Source: Desulfoferrobacter suflitae
GTDB taxonomy: Bacteria; Desulfobacterota; Syntrophobacteria; Syntrophobacterales; Syntrophobacteraceae
DNA length: 64,000 nt
NCBI RefSeq assembly: GCF_022603395.1
Contig: NZ_JAIBKA010000004.1
Location: forward strand, 412,828 to 476,827
Direction of reading: 5' to 3'
In this document: positions 34,631 through 44,621 of the stretch, piece by piece
How positions within the stretch are numbered: position 1 is the stretch's first letter
Layout: every line of letters begins with the position of its first letter
Notes under the pieces: model-generated
What the model saw: the letters and a program-made list of their open reading frames with translations, nothing else
Databases searched by the model: none
Told to the model about the DNA's origin: nothing
Translations under genes and position numbers: made by a program

Positions 34631-36469
34631 TTAGTTCCTTCCACGTTGCTCGATTTTCAAGCAGAGCTCCAACAACTGTCCGATTTCCGCTTCGGTTGGT
34701 GCACCGCTCATCAGGCAGGTGGCTTTCTGAGTCTTGGGGAAGGCAATGACGTCGCGGATCGAGCTACAGCCGCTCAGCAGCATGACCAGCCGGTCAAAGC
34801 CGAAGGCAATTCCTCCGTGAGGCGGTGCGCCGTACTGCAGTGCATCGAGCAAGAATCCGAACTTTTCCTGCGCCTCTTCCCGGTCTATACCAAGGGCGGC
34901 GAAGACGCGCTCCTGAATATCCTGCCGATGAATACGAATGCTTCCTCCGCCGATTTCCGTTCCATTCAGCACCAAATCATAGGCTCTGCTGCGCACCTTT
35001 TCCGGTCTCTCATCGAGTAACTCCAGGTCTTCTTCGAGGGGTGCGGTGAAAGGATGATGCACCGAAGTGTAACGCTTCTCTTCATGATCCCATTCCAGCA
35101 GGGGGAAGTGGGTTATCCAGACCAGTTTGTAGGTATGCGGCTCGATCAGTTGCAACTGACCGGCAAGCCGAACTCTCAGGTTACCCAGGGCATCATGCAC
35201 AATTTTACTCTGATCGGCCACAAAGAAGATGATGTCCCCGGTCTCGATGTGCAGACGCTCCACAAGCTTTGCCCGCACAGCGTCGGGCAGAAACTTGGCG
35301 ATGGGCGACTGCCACCCGTCGGGCTGGATCTTGATCCAGGCCATGCCCTGGGCGCCGAAAACCTTTACATACTCGATGAGATCATCCAAATCCTTGCGGG
35401 AAAGCTTGCTGCCCCCGGGCAATCGGATCACCTTCACCAGCCCCCCGCGCTCGACGGCCTGCTTGAACACCCGAAACTCGGTTGCTCCCACCAAATCCGT
35501 GATGTCGCTCAATTCCAACCCAAAGCGTAGATCGGGTCGGTCCGTTCCAAACCGGTTGACGGCTTCGGCATAGGTCATTCTCGCAAAGGGAAGCTGCGGC
35601 GCGATGCCGAGCAGCTCTTGAAACAGCTGCGCAATCCAGGCTTCTATCAACTGGTAGATGGTCTCTTCACGGACGAAGGACATTTCCAGGTCGACCTGGG
35701 TGAATTCCGGCTGACGGTCGGCGCGCAAATCTTCATCGCGGAAACATTTGACGATCTGAAAATAGCGTTCGAATCCGGCCATCATCAGCAACTGTTTGAA
35801 GATTTGCGGCGACTGCGGCAGTGCATAGAATTTACCCGGGTTGACCCGGCTTGGCACCAGGTAGTCACGTGCTCCTTCGGGAGTGCTCTTGGTGAGCACC
35901 GGCGTTTCCACTTCAAGGAACCCGTGGCCGGCGAAATAGTTGCGGGTCAGCTGCGCCGCGCGGTGCCTCAAAACCATGTTCCGCAAATTCCCCGGCCGCC
36001 TCAAGTCAAGGTATCGATAGGTGAGGCGGGTGTTTTCATTGACTTCCACATCGTCCTCAATGTGGAAGGGCGGGGTCTTTGACGTATTCAGTATTTTGAG
36101 CTGCTTGACGATGACTTCAATCGCTCCCGTCTTCAACTTGGGATTGGTCATGCCTTCAGGACGGAGCCGCACGTTTCCCCGTATCGCGATCACATACTCG
36201 CTGCGCAGCGCGTGGGCGCGTTCGTGCGCCTGCGCGTCATGCTGAGGATCGAACACCACCTGGGTCATGCCTTCCCGGTCGCGCAGGTCGATGAAGATCA
36301 AGCCGCCGTGGTCACGCCGGCGCTGAACCCAGCCCATGAGAATAACGGTTTGGGATAATTGCTCACGTCCGAGGGTGTTGCAGTCGTGAGATTTTTCCCA
36401 GTCTCCCAGGGAATCCAGTGCCAACAAACCGGTGGCTTGGCTCTCCTGTGGCAATTCAACCTGATTCAC
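34631..36469 (-). CDS. aspS: Aspartyl-tRNA synthetase
   Basis: Class II synthetase of 612 residues, the bacterial long form with a GAD insertion. An OB-fold anticodon domain ([20 protein letters not shown]) is followed by motif 2 [20 protein letters not shown] and motif 3 [16 protein letters not shown]. The N-terminus is about 30 residues longer than usual before the OB fold. Whether it is discriminating or also charges tRNA-Asn cannot be told. It sits between hisS and the HMGL-like gene on one strand with gaps of 29 and 4 bases. Confidence 0.95.
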   Translation of the reverse strand: MNQVELPQESQATGLLALDSLGDWEKSHDCNTLGREQLSQTVILMGWVQRRRDHGGLIFIDLRDREGMTQVVFDPQHDAQAHERAHALRSEYVIAIRGNVRLRPEGMTNPKLKTGAIEVIVKQLKILNTSKTPPFHIEDDVEVNENTRLTYRYLDLRRPGNLRNMVLRHRAAQLTRNYFAGHGFLEVETPVLTKSTPEGARDYLVPSRVNPGKFYALPQSPQIFKQLLMMAGFERYFQIVKCFRDEDLRADRQPEFTQVDLEMSFVREETIYQLIEAWIAQLFQELLGIAPQLPFARMTYAEAVNRFGTDRPDLRFGLELSDITDLVGATEFRVFKQAVERGGLVKVIRLPGGSKLSRKDLDDLIEYVKVFGAQGMAWIKIQPDGWQSPIAKFLPDAVRAKLVERLHIETGDIIFFVADQSKIVHDALGNLRVRLAGQLQLIEPHTYKLVWITHFPLLEWDHEEKRYTSVHHPFTAPLEEDLELLDERPEKVRSRAYDLVLNGTEIGGGSIRIHRQDIQERVFAALGIDREEAQEKFGFLLDALQYGAPPHGGIAFGFDRLVMLLSGCSSIRDVIAFPKTQKATCLMSGAPTEAEIGQLLELCLKIEQRGRN

Positions 36470-36498
36470 TCGATATTCCTCCTCTTCCAGGAGCGAAA

Positions 36499-37785
36499 TT
36501 AATTCTTCGCAGCGGTGGCATCGCCGTTCCGGATGATCTCTTTCAACAATGGCACAAGACCGTCCAGAGGAATGCTTGACTGTTGCTTGCTTTGCATATC
36601 ACGCAGCTGAGCTGCTCCTGCGGCCATTTCCTCGTCTCCGAGGATCACCACATAATGGGCCGCCAGCTTATCCGCACGCCGCATCTGGCTTTTCAGGCTG
36701 TGTCGTGCATAATCCATCTCGGCTTCAATGCCGTGTGAACGCAACTGCTGAGTGATGAGAAATCCCTCCTGTTTCGCCTGATCTCCCAGGATTGCCAGGA
36801 AAACGAGCGGCGACCGTTGGGGTTCCGATCGCTGTTGCTGCAGCAGGAGGATCAGCCGTTCCATGCCGATGGCGAACCCGATGCCGGATAGATCGGGGCC
36901 GCCCAGATCGCGCATCAATCCGTCATAACGGCCGCCGCCCCCCACGGCATTTTGCGCGCCCAGCCGATCGGTGATGATTTCGAAGGTGGTCCTCGTGTAG
37001 TAGTCCAGGCCGCGGACCATGCGGGGATTAATCTCATAATCCGTTTGCAGCCTGTCCAGATAGGAACGAACCGCAGCGAAGTGGTCGCGGCAATCCTCAC
37101 AGATGGAGTCGAGGAGCATGGGCGCGTTTTCTATTATTTTTTGGCAACGCTCCACTTTGCAGTCGAAAACTCGCAGTGGGTTGACATGCAGACGACGTTG
37201 ACAGTCGGAGCAAAAAGTCGCCCGGTTTTGCAGCAGAAATGTCTGCAGCAGTGATCGATAGGGTGCACGGCAGGCGGGGCAGCCCAGCGAATTAATGTGC
37301 AAGACCACTCCGGACAGGCCGAGCTGTTCGAGAAAGACCCTCAGCATGTACATCAATTCAGCATCGAGCATGGGATCTTCAACGCCGAACACTTCGGCGT
37401 CCAATTGGTGGAACTGGCGATACCTGCCCTTTTGAGGACGTTCGTAGCGGAACATGGGGCCCGTTGAGTAGAACTTTCTGGCGAGCGGATCGGCCTGCAG
37501 ATTATGTTGGATGAAAGCCCGGACAATCGAGGCCGTTGCTTCAGGGCGCAATGTGAGCCATTCGCCTTTGCGATCTGCAAAGGTATACATTTCCTTTTCA
37601 ACGATGTCGGTGTTCTCGCCGATGCTTCGGGAAAAAAGCTCGGTCTTTTCCAGAACGGGGGTGCGAATCTCGCGATAGCCAAAATTTTCCAGAATAGAGC
37701 GTGCCGTGTTCTCCACCCGTTGCCACCAGTGAATCTGGTCGGGCAGAATATCATTCATGCCTTTGATGGCTTGAATAGATTCCAT
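36499..37785 (-). CDS. hisS: Histidyl-tRNA synthetase
   Basis: Class II synthetase of 428 residues. Visible: [16 protein letters not shown] at the start, motif 1 and 2 text with [18 protein letters not shown] and [20 protein letters not shown], the histidine loops [12 protein letters not shown] and GGGGRYDGL, motif 3 [12 protein letters not shown], and a C-terminal anticodon domain. Start ATG 37785 is the conserved beginning (MESIQAIKG); the frame continues upstream over 88 codons without family text. hisS-aspS is a common pair. Confidence 0.95.
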   Translation of the reverse strand: MESIQAIKGMNDILPDQIHWWQRVENTARSILENFGYREIRTPVLEKTELFSRSIGENTDIVEKEMYTFADRKGEWLTLRPEATASIVRAFIQHNLQADPLARKFYSTGPMFRYERPQKGRYRQFHQLDAEVFGVEDPMLDAELMYMLRVFLEQLGLSGVVLHINSLGCPACRAPYRSLLQTFLLQNRATFCSDCQRRLHVNPLRVFDCKVERCQKIIENAPMLLDSICEDCRDHFAAVRSYLDRLQTDYEINPRMVRGLDYYTRTTFEIITDRLGAQNAVGGGGRYDGLMRDLGGPDLSGIGFAIGMERLILLLQQQRSEPQRSPLVFLAILGDQAKQEGFLITQQLRSHGIEAEMDYARHSLKSQMRRADKLAAHYVVILGDEEMAAGAAQLRDMQSKQQSSIPLDGLVPLLKEIIRNGDATAAKN

Positions 37786-37974
37786 GAAACTCCTCGCTGG
37801 CCGTTGCTTCCGTGAAATGAATCGAAACGCAAACTTGTAAAAAAGGGGTTTGCAAAAGTCAAGCAAAACCTCGATGGGGATCCTCGCGGAGATCGAAGGG
37901 AGCTCAAATTTCTGCCGGAAGTTTGCGGGCGGGGGCCTCGGGGTATGCCGCCGATGCCGATACCGGCAGGCCGC

Positions 37975-38045
37975 AAAAAAAAATCTGAGGACCCCGCTGC
38001 GGCGGTGCCGGGTATGCTGGCCGCCAAAGCGGCGGTCAGCACCGC
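37975..38045 (-). terminator. GC-rich stem followed by T9, minus strand
   Basis: GCGGTGC (38002-38008) pairs with GCACCGC (38039-38045), enclosing a second stem GGCCGCC/GGCGGTC. Read on the minus strand, the structure is followed after about 18 bases by nine T (A-run at 37975-37983). It lies about 45 bases after the end of the DUF6485 gene, and is probably the transcript end of the two tiny genes. The remainder of the 303-base gap before hisS shows nothing else. Confidence 0.45.
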
Positions 38046-38088
38046 ACAAAATAGAGACCGGACGGCTCAGTTGGGGGCCTTCGGCTGA

Positions 38089-38292
38089 TCACACTCGTTT
38101 GCTCGCCACCAATTTTGCAAAGTGCTCGAAAGATCGATCAAACGTCCTTTCTGCTTCCTGCGGAAAGCAGCAGGCCGGCAGCTGGCGGCTTCGCAAGTGG
38201 TATCTCAGGCATTCGCAGCACACCCCTTTTCGCGAGCAGGGTTCATAGCTGCAATTGCAGTATTTTAGATGTTCCTCTTTTTTACATTCCAT
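38089..38292 (-). CDS. DUF6485-like small Cys-rich protein
   Basis: 67 residues beginning MECKKEEHLKYCNCSYEPCS. Eight Cys residues (including CNC, CSRKGVCCEC and ACC) arranged as in small proteins often found in anaerobes; the pattern suggests an iron-sulphur or zinc site. It has an excellent ribosome site, GGAGGTGA, 7 bases before ATG 38292. Function is not known. A longer in-frame extension upstream lacks Cys and is Arg-rich, so I reject it. Confidence 0.8.
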   Translation of the reverse strand: MECKKEEHLKYCNCSYEPCSRKGVCCECLRYHLRSRQLPACCFPQEAERTFDRSFEHFAKLVASKRV

Positions 38293-38341
38293 CGATTCAC
38301 CTCCAGGCAAGCTGTACCGTCTGCTCCTGGAAACCGCTTCC

Positions 38342-38524
38342 TCAGTGGTGAGCCGCCTGGTTCTTGTCGCCTCGCGAGATGAGCACACTCATAATAAAGA
38401 GAAGCACGATTTCCCAGATGATAACGGCAGTCCATTTGCCAAAAATGGCCCAAAACACGCCCCCGCCAACGATCGCAGGGACCCCTGTGAGAACAAGCAT
38501 TCCAAACCGCCACGCCCAATTCAT
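38342..38524 (-). CDS. Small two-helix membrane protein
   Basis: 60 residues starting MNWAWRFGML. Two hydrophobic helices, about residues 4-26 (GMLVLTGVPAIVGGGVFWAIF) and 30-50 (WTAVIIWEIVLLFIMSVLI), followed by a short hydrophilic tail with two His. ATG 38524 is preceded by GGGAGGAG. It lies 49 bases upstream of the DUF6485-like gene on the same strand and may be co-transcribed. No family recognised. Confidence 0.65.
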   Translation of the reverse strand: MNWAWRFGMLVLTGVPAIVGGGVFWAIFGKWTAVIIWEIVLLFIMSVLISRGDKNQAAHH

Positions 38525-38749
38525 AGCACTCCTCCCACCTTGGAATAGTTGGTTGCTATTCACTAGCATAAGCCGCCGTGCCTTTCAACCATATTGAGCC
38601 GTTGCGCCAGCCGGCTCTTCCACACTTGGAAAAAATGCATTAGCATAATCCGGTCTTTCCATCGGAAAAAAGCTGTTCGATTCTGCAGGGATTGGCTCAG
38701 GCAGCCGCCCATGCAGGCATTTCCCCGGCAGGTAATGAAAGGTCGCAAA

Positions 38750-39313
38750 ATGAATCAATATGCGCAATTCCTGGATAAAAACGACTGTGTCTTGTTGCTT
38801 GTAGACATTCAAAAAGTGATGCTCGATCCCTGCGTGCAGCCGGATTTGATCGAGAAAAATGCTTCGGCCCTCGTCGATCTGGCTCAAATTATGGACATTC
38901 CCATTGTCTATTCCGAACACAACCCGGAGAAGCTTGGAGGGTTCCTCCCCCATCTGCTCTCCAAGGTTTCCGAGCCGAACGTTTATAAGAAACTGGAATT
39001 CAGCTGCCTTGAAAATGAAGCCATCTTGCGGGCGTTGCAGAGAATCGACAGGCGAACACTGCTGCTTGCCGGTCTGGAAGCGCACGTATGCGTGTTCCAT
39101 ACGGGTGCGCATGCGCTGCGCCTGGGCTATCGGGTGCATGTGGCCTCTGATGCGGTGAGCTCCAGGAGTACTCTGAACAAGGAGGTGGGCCTGCGCCGGC
39201 TGGAAAAGGCCGGGGCCGTCATCAGCTCCACCGAGATGATCCTGTTCGAGTTGCTGAATCGCGCCGGAACCGCGGATTTCCGGGCCGCTCTGCCGGTGCT
39301 CAAGAGCCTGTGA
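38750..39313 (+). CDS. Isochorismatase-like cysteine hydrolase
   Basis: 187 residues. The catalytic triad of the family is visible: Asp in LLLVDIQKVML, Lys in VYKKLEFSC, and Cys in LLLAGLEAHVCVFHTGAHAL. A cis-peptide loop region GLEAHVC is intact. Substrates across the family include isochorismate, nicotinamide and other amides; this short form resembles YcaC/hydrolase members of unknown substrate. ATG 38750 has AAAGG 8 bases ahead; ATG 38735 is an alternative. Confidence 0.87.
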   Translation: MNQYAQFLDKNDCVLLLVDIQKVMLDPCVQPDLIEKNASALVDLAQIMDIPIVYSEHNPEKLGGFLPHLLSKVSEPNVYKKLEFSCLENEAILRALQRIDRRTLLLAGLEAHVCVFHTGAHALRLGYRVHVASDAVSSRSTLNKEVGLRRLEKAGAVISSTEMILFELLNRAGTADFRAALPVLKSL

Positions 39314-39339
39314 CTTGGCAGGGGTTTTTCGGCTGCTGA

Positions 39340-39388
39340 AAACAAGACGCCGGTGTCGAGGGGCGGGCAACCGCCTCTGGACACCGGC
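39340..39388 (-). terminator. Strong hairpin between convergent genes
   Basis: GCCGGTGTC (39349-39357) is the exact reverse complement of GACACCGGC (39380-39388), and the interior can pair further (GAGG...CGG with CCGCCTC). On the minus strand it is followed by TCTTGTTTTC, so it should end the U32 peptidase transcript. On the plus strand no T-run follows. Confidence 0.6.
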
Positions 39389-39398
39389 AAATGCGGCG

Positions 39399-40433
39399 CT
39401 ACTGTGCGTAAAGACCTTTGATGTTGTGGTGCAGTTCTCTGGTTTTTTCCAGGCGCACCCGGTCCCGATCCCCGGCGATTTCATCCAGTTCCCGCTGTAT
39501 TCCAAGGATCTGCGGAGCGTCGTGCGGCTTGCCTTCCTGATGGGCCGTGATCAGCGCTCGGTAAATTGCAATCATGCGGCCTATGAGGGCCACTGGATAC
39601 TCTCTGCCTTGCACCTTCAGGGTGTGCAGCCCCAGGTCCATGTAGTCCCAGAGTTCTTTGCCGTTTATGGCGAACGCCACGTTGGGATGCAGCCGAATGC
39701 GGGCATTGATGGCCTGAATCTCATCTTCCTTGCGGCCTCTTTGTTTGAGTACCTTGCGCCGCTGCTCATCGGTCAACAGGCAGAGCCGAAAACAACTGCC
39801 GCTGCGATCCGGCCAACCTTCATATTCTACAATTTCATTGCCGTCTTCATCATGATATATTTTTTTGATGTAGGAATCGGCTATCAGCTCATGAAAAACG
39901 CAGTTGCCGACTCCTCCCACGCAGCGGTTGCCGTGGATCAGAACTTCCGTGGCAACGCCGATTGCGTCCGCCGCCTGCTTGAACTCGCGCAGCTTGGGCA
40001 GCGTATCAATTTCCGTGCTGGCCACTATTTGGCTCGCTCCATAATTCTTGTATTCCAGCATCTGGGCCGGCGTCTGGATGTTGCACCCCACACTGGCGTG
40101 GATCACGAGGTCGGGGAAGTTCTGCGCAACCATCTGCATGGCGGCCGGTGTCTTGGCGATGATCCCCTCCACTCCCCAGGCTGCATACTTGGCGATCTTA
40201 CCCATGAGCACCATAAACTTTTCTTCGGGTATTTCTGCATTGATGGCTACACGTACTTTTCCTGCATAGGGTTTCGCGGCTTCAATCGCTTCGCGAATCT
40301 GCGAATCTTCCAGTTCCCAGGCGCACTTGCGGCGGCTAAAACCTTTCGAGCCAACATAGACCGCGTCGGCACCTTGGGCGAAGACCGCTTCGACCATCTC
40401 TACGCTGCCACCCGGTGCCAGGAGTTCATTCAT
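39399..40433 (-). CDS. U32 family peptidase/RNA-modification protein
   Basis: 344 residues beginning [18 protein letters not shown], the usual U32 start. The barrel shows [41 protein letters not shown] text, and [18 protein letters not shown], in which Cys residues are the kind that hold an iron-sulphur cluster in family members. U32 proteins include YegQ/RlhA (rRNA hydroxylation), TrhP (tRNA) and UbiU/V; peptidase activity is doubtful for most. Which subgroup this belongs to is unclear. Confidence 0.87.
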   Translation of the reverse strand: MNELLAPGGSVEMVEAVFAQGADAVYVGSKGFSRRKCAWELEDSQIREAIEAAKPYAGKVRVAINAEIPEEKFMVLMGKIAKYAAWGVEGIIAKTPAAMQMVAQNFPDLVIHASVGCNIQTPAQMLEYKNYGASQIVASTEIDTLPKLREFKQAADAIGVATEVLIHGNRCVGGVGNCVFHELIADSYIKKIYHDEDGNEIVEYEGWPDRSGSCFRLCLLTDEQRRKVLKQRGRKEDEIQAINARIRLHPNVAFAINGKELWDYMDLGLHTLKVQGREYPVALIGRMIAIYRALITAHQEGKPHDAPQILGIQRELDEIAGDRDRVRLEKTRELHHNIKGLYAQ

Positions 40434-40711
40434 GGGACCCTCCTCATTAAATGCGAAACTTCGTATTACCGAAGCAGATTCAGAGCACGAGCTCGATTAT
40501 TTATACAGGAAACGGGTGGAAATGGCAATATCAATTAGATACTCCTTTCATCTTACAGCAGGACTTAAAGCTGTCTTTCAACAGCTGGATAATGCTACCT
40601 TTTGGAAAAAAGAACAATATTTCACAAATAATCCTACGCCACAGGCGGGGACTCGGCATGGCACTCAACCGAGTCAGTGACAGCGCCATTGCCGCCCCAT
40701 TGCGGCTCCCA

Positions 40712-41530
40712 TCAATAGTTCGTCAGGCATTGCCGCAAGCCTGACCATGGGAAGCGCTTTCCGGGGCAGTCGGTGCACGCTCCGTTGACGTCGCGATGCC
40801 CCATGATGCGGCTGGCAGGTATACGATAATGGTCACACAGGAGCTTCACCAGATAGGCCAGGGAATCCATCTGCTTCCGGGTGGGGAATTCCTCGTTGAA
40901 GTTACCGACGAGGGCAATGCCGATGCCCTTGGAGTTCATCCCTCCCGCCTTGCAGTGAGCTCCCTTCATTTGTTTGATCCAGCGCGGCGATTGCTCGATT
41001 TGCCCGTCGCCTTTACCCAGAGTGCCGTTGTCGATCAGAAAATGATAGCCCAACCCGTACCAGAACCCGCGGTCGTGATGTGACTTGTGGATGAGCATGG
41101 CGTTTCCGATATCGGTAGCAGTGTGGTGAATGATGATGTATTTCCACTGGGTGCTGGGATACAAAGCGATGACGTTGCGCAGTGTCTTCGCGTTGGGGAT
41201 GACCAGTTTCTGGCCAATCTTAATGGTGTCTCCGGACTTGAGACCATTGGCGTGGTAGATGCTGTTCATGGGAACGTCGTACATTTTGGACAGGCGCCAA
41301 ACGGTTTCGAGGGGCGCCACTTCGTGGACCACACTTCTGGGGCCGATCATGTGCGTGAGCGACTTCTCCGCCACCGCAGTCCCTGGAGCGGGAGGCGCAG
41401 CAGCAACGGGCGGACTTTGCTCGGGAGCGCGCACCTGTCTGCTCCCGCAGGCACTGATTACCAAAACCATACCTGCCAGCAGGACAACAGCCCAGAATCT
41501 GTAGCCAAAAGCCCCTTTTGAATTATTCAT
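40712..41530 (-). CDS. LysM-containing N-acetylmuramoyl-L-alanine amidase lipoprotein
   Basis: 272 residues. A signal with Cys near 28 (MVLVISACGS) predicts a lipoprotein. After a Pro/Ala linker a LysM-like motif (about 67-112, HEVAPLETVWRLSKMYDVP and IKIGQKLVIPN) should bind peptidoglycan. An amidase_2/PGRP domain follows with zinc ligands: His in IIIHHTATD, His and Cys in GHRDVNGACTDCPGKRFPW. Start ATG 41530 (MNNSKGAFGYR) is preferred. The 278 bases between it and the U32 gene hold only weak frames. Confidence 0.9.
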   Translation of the reverse strand: MNNSKGAFGYRFWAVVLLAGMVLVISACGSRQVRAPEQSPPVAAAPPAPGTAVAEKSLTHMIGPRSVVHEVAPLETVWRLSKMYDVPMNSIYHANGLKSGDTIKIGQKLVIPNAKTLRNVIALYPSTQWKYIIIHHTATDIGNAMLIHKSHHDRGFWYGLGYHFLIDNGTLGKGDGQIEQSPRWIKQMKGAHCKAGGMNSKGIGIALVGNFNEEFPTRKQMDSLAYLVKLLCDHYRIPASRIMGHRDVNGACTDCPGKRFPWSGLRQCLTNY

Positions 41531-41714
41531 TATGCGTCTCAAACACTCAGATGACCCTGGATCTGTTGGATATCATAAGGAACTTTTCACCATTTGCAAC
41601 TCTCAAATGCTGGAAAGGGGTACTTTCCCCCATTGTGAGACACAGATAGCCGGTTGAATGCCGCCATTATTTCATCCAGACTTGATCACTCCCGGGCTTT
41701 TGCAGCATTTCGGC

Positions 41715-42749
41715 TTATCTCAGGGCTTTGCCGAACGCCTCCAGCGTGTAATGGATGTCAGCTTCTGCCACATGGTAGTTGGTCACCGCCCTCAGTTGGC
41801 GGGGACCGGTTGGCAGCAACTGCACCCCCTGCAGCTTGAGCTTTTGGGCCAGTTCCACCGGAGTCACGTCAGTGCGCGCGATATTGATAAATACGATGTT
41901 GGTGCGAACACGCTCCAGGTCGATTGACAGGTCATCGAATACGGCCAGACCCTCCGCCAGTTTTCGTGCATTCTGGTGGTCGTCGGCCAGACGTCCGATC
42001 ATCCGCTCCAAAGCGACTATGCCCGCAGCGGCCAGAACTCCCGCTTGGCGCATGCCTCCGCCGAGTACCTTGCGGGTTCTTCTGGCTTCGCCGATAAAAT
42101 CCGCGGAACCGCACACCACCGAGCCAACCGGTGCACACAGCCCTTTGCTCAGGCAAAATGTGACGGAGTCCACCATGGCTACCAACTCGCGGGCCGGCAC
42201 ATCGAGCGCTGCGGCAGCGTGGAAAATACGAGCGCCGTCCATGTGGATCTTGAGCCGGTATTGTGTCGCCAAAGCTTTTACCGTGCGCAGATAACTCGGG
42301 TCCAGGGGATAGCCATTACAGCGGTTGTGCGTGTTTTCCAGGGCGATCAGCCGACTGCGGGGAAAATGAATATTGTCGGATCTGACGGCGTACTCGATGT
42401 CCTCAGGCAGCATGGTCCCGTCCGGCTGGTTGGCGACCGTGCGCGGATGAATGCCTCCCAGGGCGGCCATGCCGCCCTGTTCGTAGAAAAAGATGTGGGA
42501 CTGGTCTCCCAGAATCACTTCATCGCCGCGACCGCATTGCGTCAGGAGACTCACCAGGTTTCCCATGGTGCCGCTGGAAACAAACAGTGCCGCTTCTTTG
42601 CCCAGCAGTTGGGCGGCCATGCTTTCCAGGCGATTCACGGTGGGGTCCTCGCCGAATACGTCGTCTCCGACCTCTGCGTCAGCCATGGCCCTGCGCATTT
42701 CAGGCGTTGGCCGGGTGATGGTGTCGGAGCGCAGATCAACCATTTTCAT
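41715..42749 (-). CDS. ltaE: Low-specificity L-threonine aldolase
   Basis: PLP enzyme of 344 residues cleaving threonine or allo-threonine to glycine and acetaldehyde. Text: VDLRSDTITRPTPEMRRAM, DDVFGEDPTVNRLE, IHMDGARIFHAAAAL, and the PLP lysine in VTFCLSKGLCAPVGSVV, followed by RKVLGGGMRQAGVLAAAG. It lies 47 bases downstream of the UroD/MetE-like gene on the same strand. It may contribute to glycine supply with GlyA. Confidence 0.94.
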   Translation of the reverse strand: MKMVDLRSDTITRPTPEMRRAMADAEVGDDVFGEDPTVNRLESMAAQLLGKEAALFVSSGTMGNLVSLLTQCGRGDEVILGDQSHIFFYEQGGMAALGGIHPRTVANQPDGTMLPEDIEYAVRSDNIHFPRSRLIALENTHNRCNGYPLDPSYLRTVKALATQYRLKIHMDGARIFHAAAALDVPARELVAMVDSVTFCLSKGLCAPVGSVVCGSADFIGEARRTRKVLGGGMRQAGVLAAAGIVALERMIGRLADDHQNARKLAEGLAVFDDLSIDLERVRTNIVFINIARTDVTPVELAQKLKLQGVQLLPTGPRQLRAVTNYHVAEADIHYTLEAFGKALR

Positions 42750-42796
42750 TCACAACGTTCCTTTCTTCCCTGCGAAAAATTCCCAACCACGCCTTC

Positions 42797-43822
42797 TCAG
42801 GTCAAGCCATATTCCTGGCGAAGCTTGTGAGAGAGGGTCTTGACAAGGCGGAAAGCCCTTTCGACCGTAACTTCACCATCCGGGTTGACCAGGCAGCAAG
42901 TTGCCGGTGACAGGAGGCTGCGCGACACAAGAAAGTCCCGGTCGATGCCCTTTCCGGCGAGATCTCTCCAAAGATTCTTGAGTCGTGTTTCCAGGGATGT
43001 CAGCTCCTCCCTTTCAAAGGGTTCAAAATTGGTGGGCACGATCCCCCAGATCAGCACACCGCCGCGCTCCAGAAACCGGCGAATGGAATCGGCGTAAGAA
43101 ACAAACACCTCGCCGTTGGTGTAGACGTCCAACGACAGCACGTCAATGTCCAGTTTCAAAAGAAAATCCCAGTCCGGATTGCCGCACAGGTGCACTCCCC
43201 GGGGTCTTTCAATGAGCGAGAAAAACGATTCCATGTCGCGTTTCGCCGACACATCGTCATATCCGGACATGGCGCTGAAAACGAACTGCAGGCCCGGCTC
43301 ATCGACAAACATGAAGGCGTTGGAATTGAGCCTTTTGAGACGTTTGAGCTGCACATTGACGCGCCGGGCCATGAATTCGAGCATCAACGGTCTGATCGAG
43401 TCATCAAAAATGATGGGGCGATTGTGCTCGTCCATGACATTGAAGCCGAAACTGACGGGGCCTTCCAGCTGCCCCCGGATGGCCGCTCGATTCGCCAAAT
43501 CCAACTGCAGGAAGCGGTGATAGACCACCGAATAGTCCTCACTGATATCAAAATAGTCCAGGTCATCAAAATGCGACAAGAACTCCTCGACTTCCCGGGC
43601 GAATTTTTCCGAAGAAAATCCCAGCTTGCGATTTTCCTGGTCGACGATGATCCCCGGGAAATGCTCGGATGCTTGAACATACATGTCTTCGTTGTAGCTC
43701 ACATGGGGAAGTTGCGGCCAGAAGGGTATATCCAGTGAAAGGGCCGTTTCCATGGCACGATCCACGTCGCGATGCGGCATGACCGCCATGGCCGTGGTCA
43801 AGAGGTTGCCGGGTATGGTCAT
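42797..43822 (-). CDS. UroD/MetE-fold protein with likely zinc site
   Basis: 341 residues. The sequence fits the superfamily of uroporphyrinogen decarboxylase and cobalamin-independent methionine synthase: an N-terminal MPHRDVDRAMETALSLDIPFWPQLP (specific to a methyltransferase-like subgroup), FVDEPGLQFVF, and HLCGNPDWDFLLKLDIDVLS. The HxC in VHLCGN and a later Cys in SPATCCLVNPDGEV match the positions of MetE zinc ligands that activate a thiol. It is too short for full MetE, so a methyl-transferring partner or another thiol substrate is plausible. ATG 43822 follows AAGGAG. Confidence 0.75.
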   Translation of the reverse strand: MTIPGNLLTTAMAVMPHRDVDRAMETALSLDIPFWPQLPHVSYNEDMYVQASEHFPGIIVDQENRKLGFSSEKFAREVEEFLSHFDDLDYFDISEDYSVVYHRFLQLDLANRAAIRGQLEGPVSFGFNVMDEHNRPIIFDDSIRPLMLEFMARRVNVQLKRLKRLNSNAFMFVDEPGLQFVFSAMSGYDDVSAKRDMESFFSLIERPRGVHLCGNPDWDFLLKLDIDVLSLDVYTNGEVFVSYADSIRRFLERGGVLIWGIVPTNFEPFEREELTSLETRLKNLWRDLAGKGIDRDFLVSRSLLSPATCCLVNPDGEVTVERAFRLVKTLSHKLRQEYGLT

Positions 43823-43916
43823 ATTGGCTCCTTGTGGTGTTGAACAAAGGAATTCCTCGCACAGGCGGGCACAACTCGATAGTTCGGTCGTTCGAGCCAA
43901 TGGCCGCTGTCTTCAT

Positions 43917-44621
43917 CTAATCGCTCACAACCTCTTCTGTTGCGAAATCGGGTAAATCCCTTGCACGGCGTGTCTTGTGCATATCAATCCAGCTCTGTAC
44001 CCGTTCTTTGCCGTATGTCCTTTCCCATGCCTCAAGGATTTCGGCTACCGGAACATCCGCATAGGTTCCCTGGTATTCCAAGTATTCCATATACTTTTGA
44101 TTGGCGGAATTGTAGGGATGGAACAGGGAATCCTCGTGGCCGCTGAATTCCAGGGGCGCAACGTTGTGCCTCTCACACAGCTCGCGATTGAAGGCCGGCG
44201 TCGCTTTCACCCACTTCCCCCGCAGATGGAATTCCACAAAACCGTGATACACGAATATGTTGCTCCCCAGGTAATCCATCAATTGCTTGGTGGCCAGGTG
44301 ATTCTTAACGGTGGCGAATCCGATGCGTGAGGGAATCCTACATGCTCTCCCCAGAGCGCAGAGGAGCGCCGCCTTGGGAATGCAGAAGCTTTTGCCGCGT
44401 TCGAGAACATAGCTGGCACGATAATGGTCCGGCAAATAAAACGGTGCATAGGGGTCGTAGCGAATACCATCTCTGACCGCCGAATAAAGCTTGACACTCT
44501 GTTCAACGGGATCCTCGCCTGCCTCGGCCACCCGTTTCGCATATGCTCTGACCTTTGGATGATCACAGTCAATGATTGCGGTTGCAGTGAGATATTCGTC
44601 AAAAGGGGTTTCCCGATTCAT
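43917..44621 (-). CDS. Transglutaminase-like cysteine protein
   Basis: 234 residues without signal peptide. The core has Cys80 in ERGKSFCIPKAALLCALGRA and His126 in NIFVYHGFVEFHLRGKWVKA. The third residue of the triad, Asp in typical transglutaminase-like folds, is replaced in KATPAFN; this variation is seen in a bacterial subgroup. Proteins of this type may be proteases or amidases. ATG 44621 is chosen because of AAAGGAT ahead; an upstream frame of 37 codons is poor. Confidence 0.8.
   Translation of the reverse strand: MNRETPFDEYLTATAIIDCDHPKVRAYAKRVAEAGEDPVEQSVKLYSAVRDGIRYDPYAPFYLPDHYRASYVLERGKSFCIPKAALLCALGRACRIPSRIGFATVKNHLATKQLMDYLGSNIFVYHGFVEFHLRGKWVKATPAFNRELCERHNVAPLEFSGHEDSLFHPYNSANQKYMEYLEYQGTYADVPVAEILEAWERTYGKERVQSWIDMHKTRRARDLPDFATEEVVSD

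Noticed and set aside
39315..40538. 407-codon plus-strand frame over the U32 gene
   Set aside because: Antisense to the U32 family gene with intact motifs; no ribosome site or domain in the frame.
40432..40744. Two plus-strand frames in the gap before the amidase
   Set aside because: Different phases over the same bases, weak starts, and composition unlike neighbouring genes.
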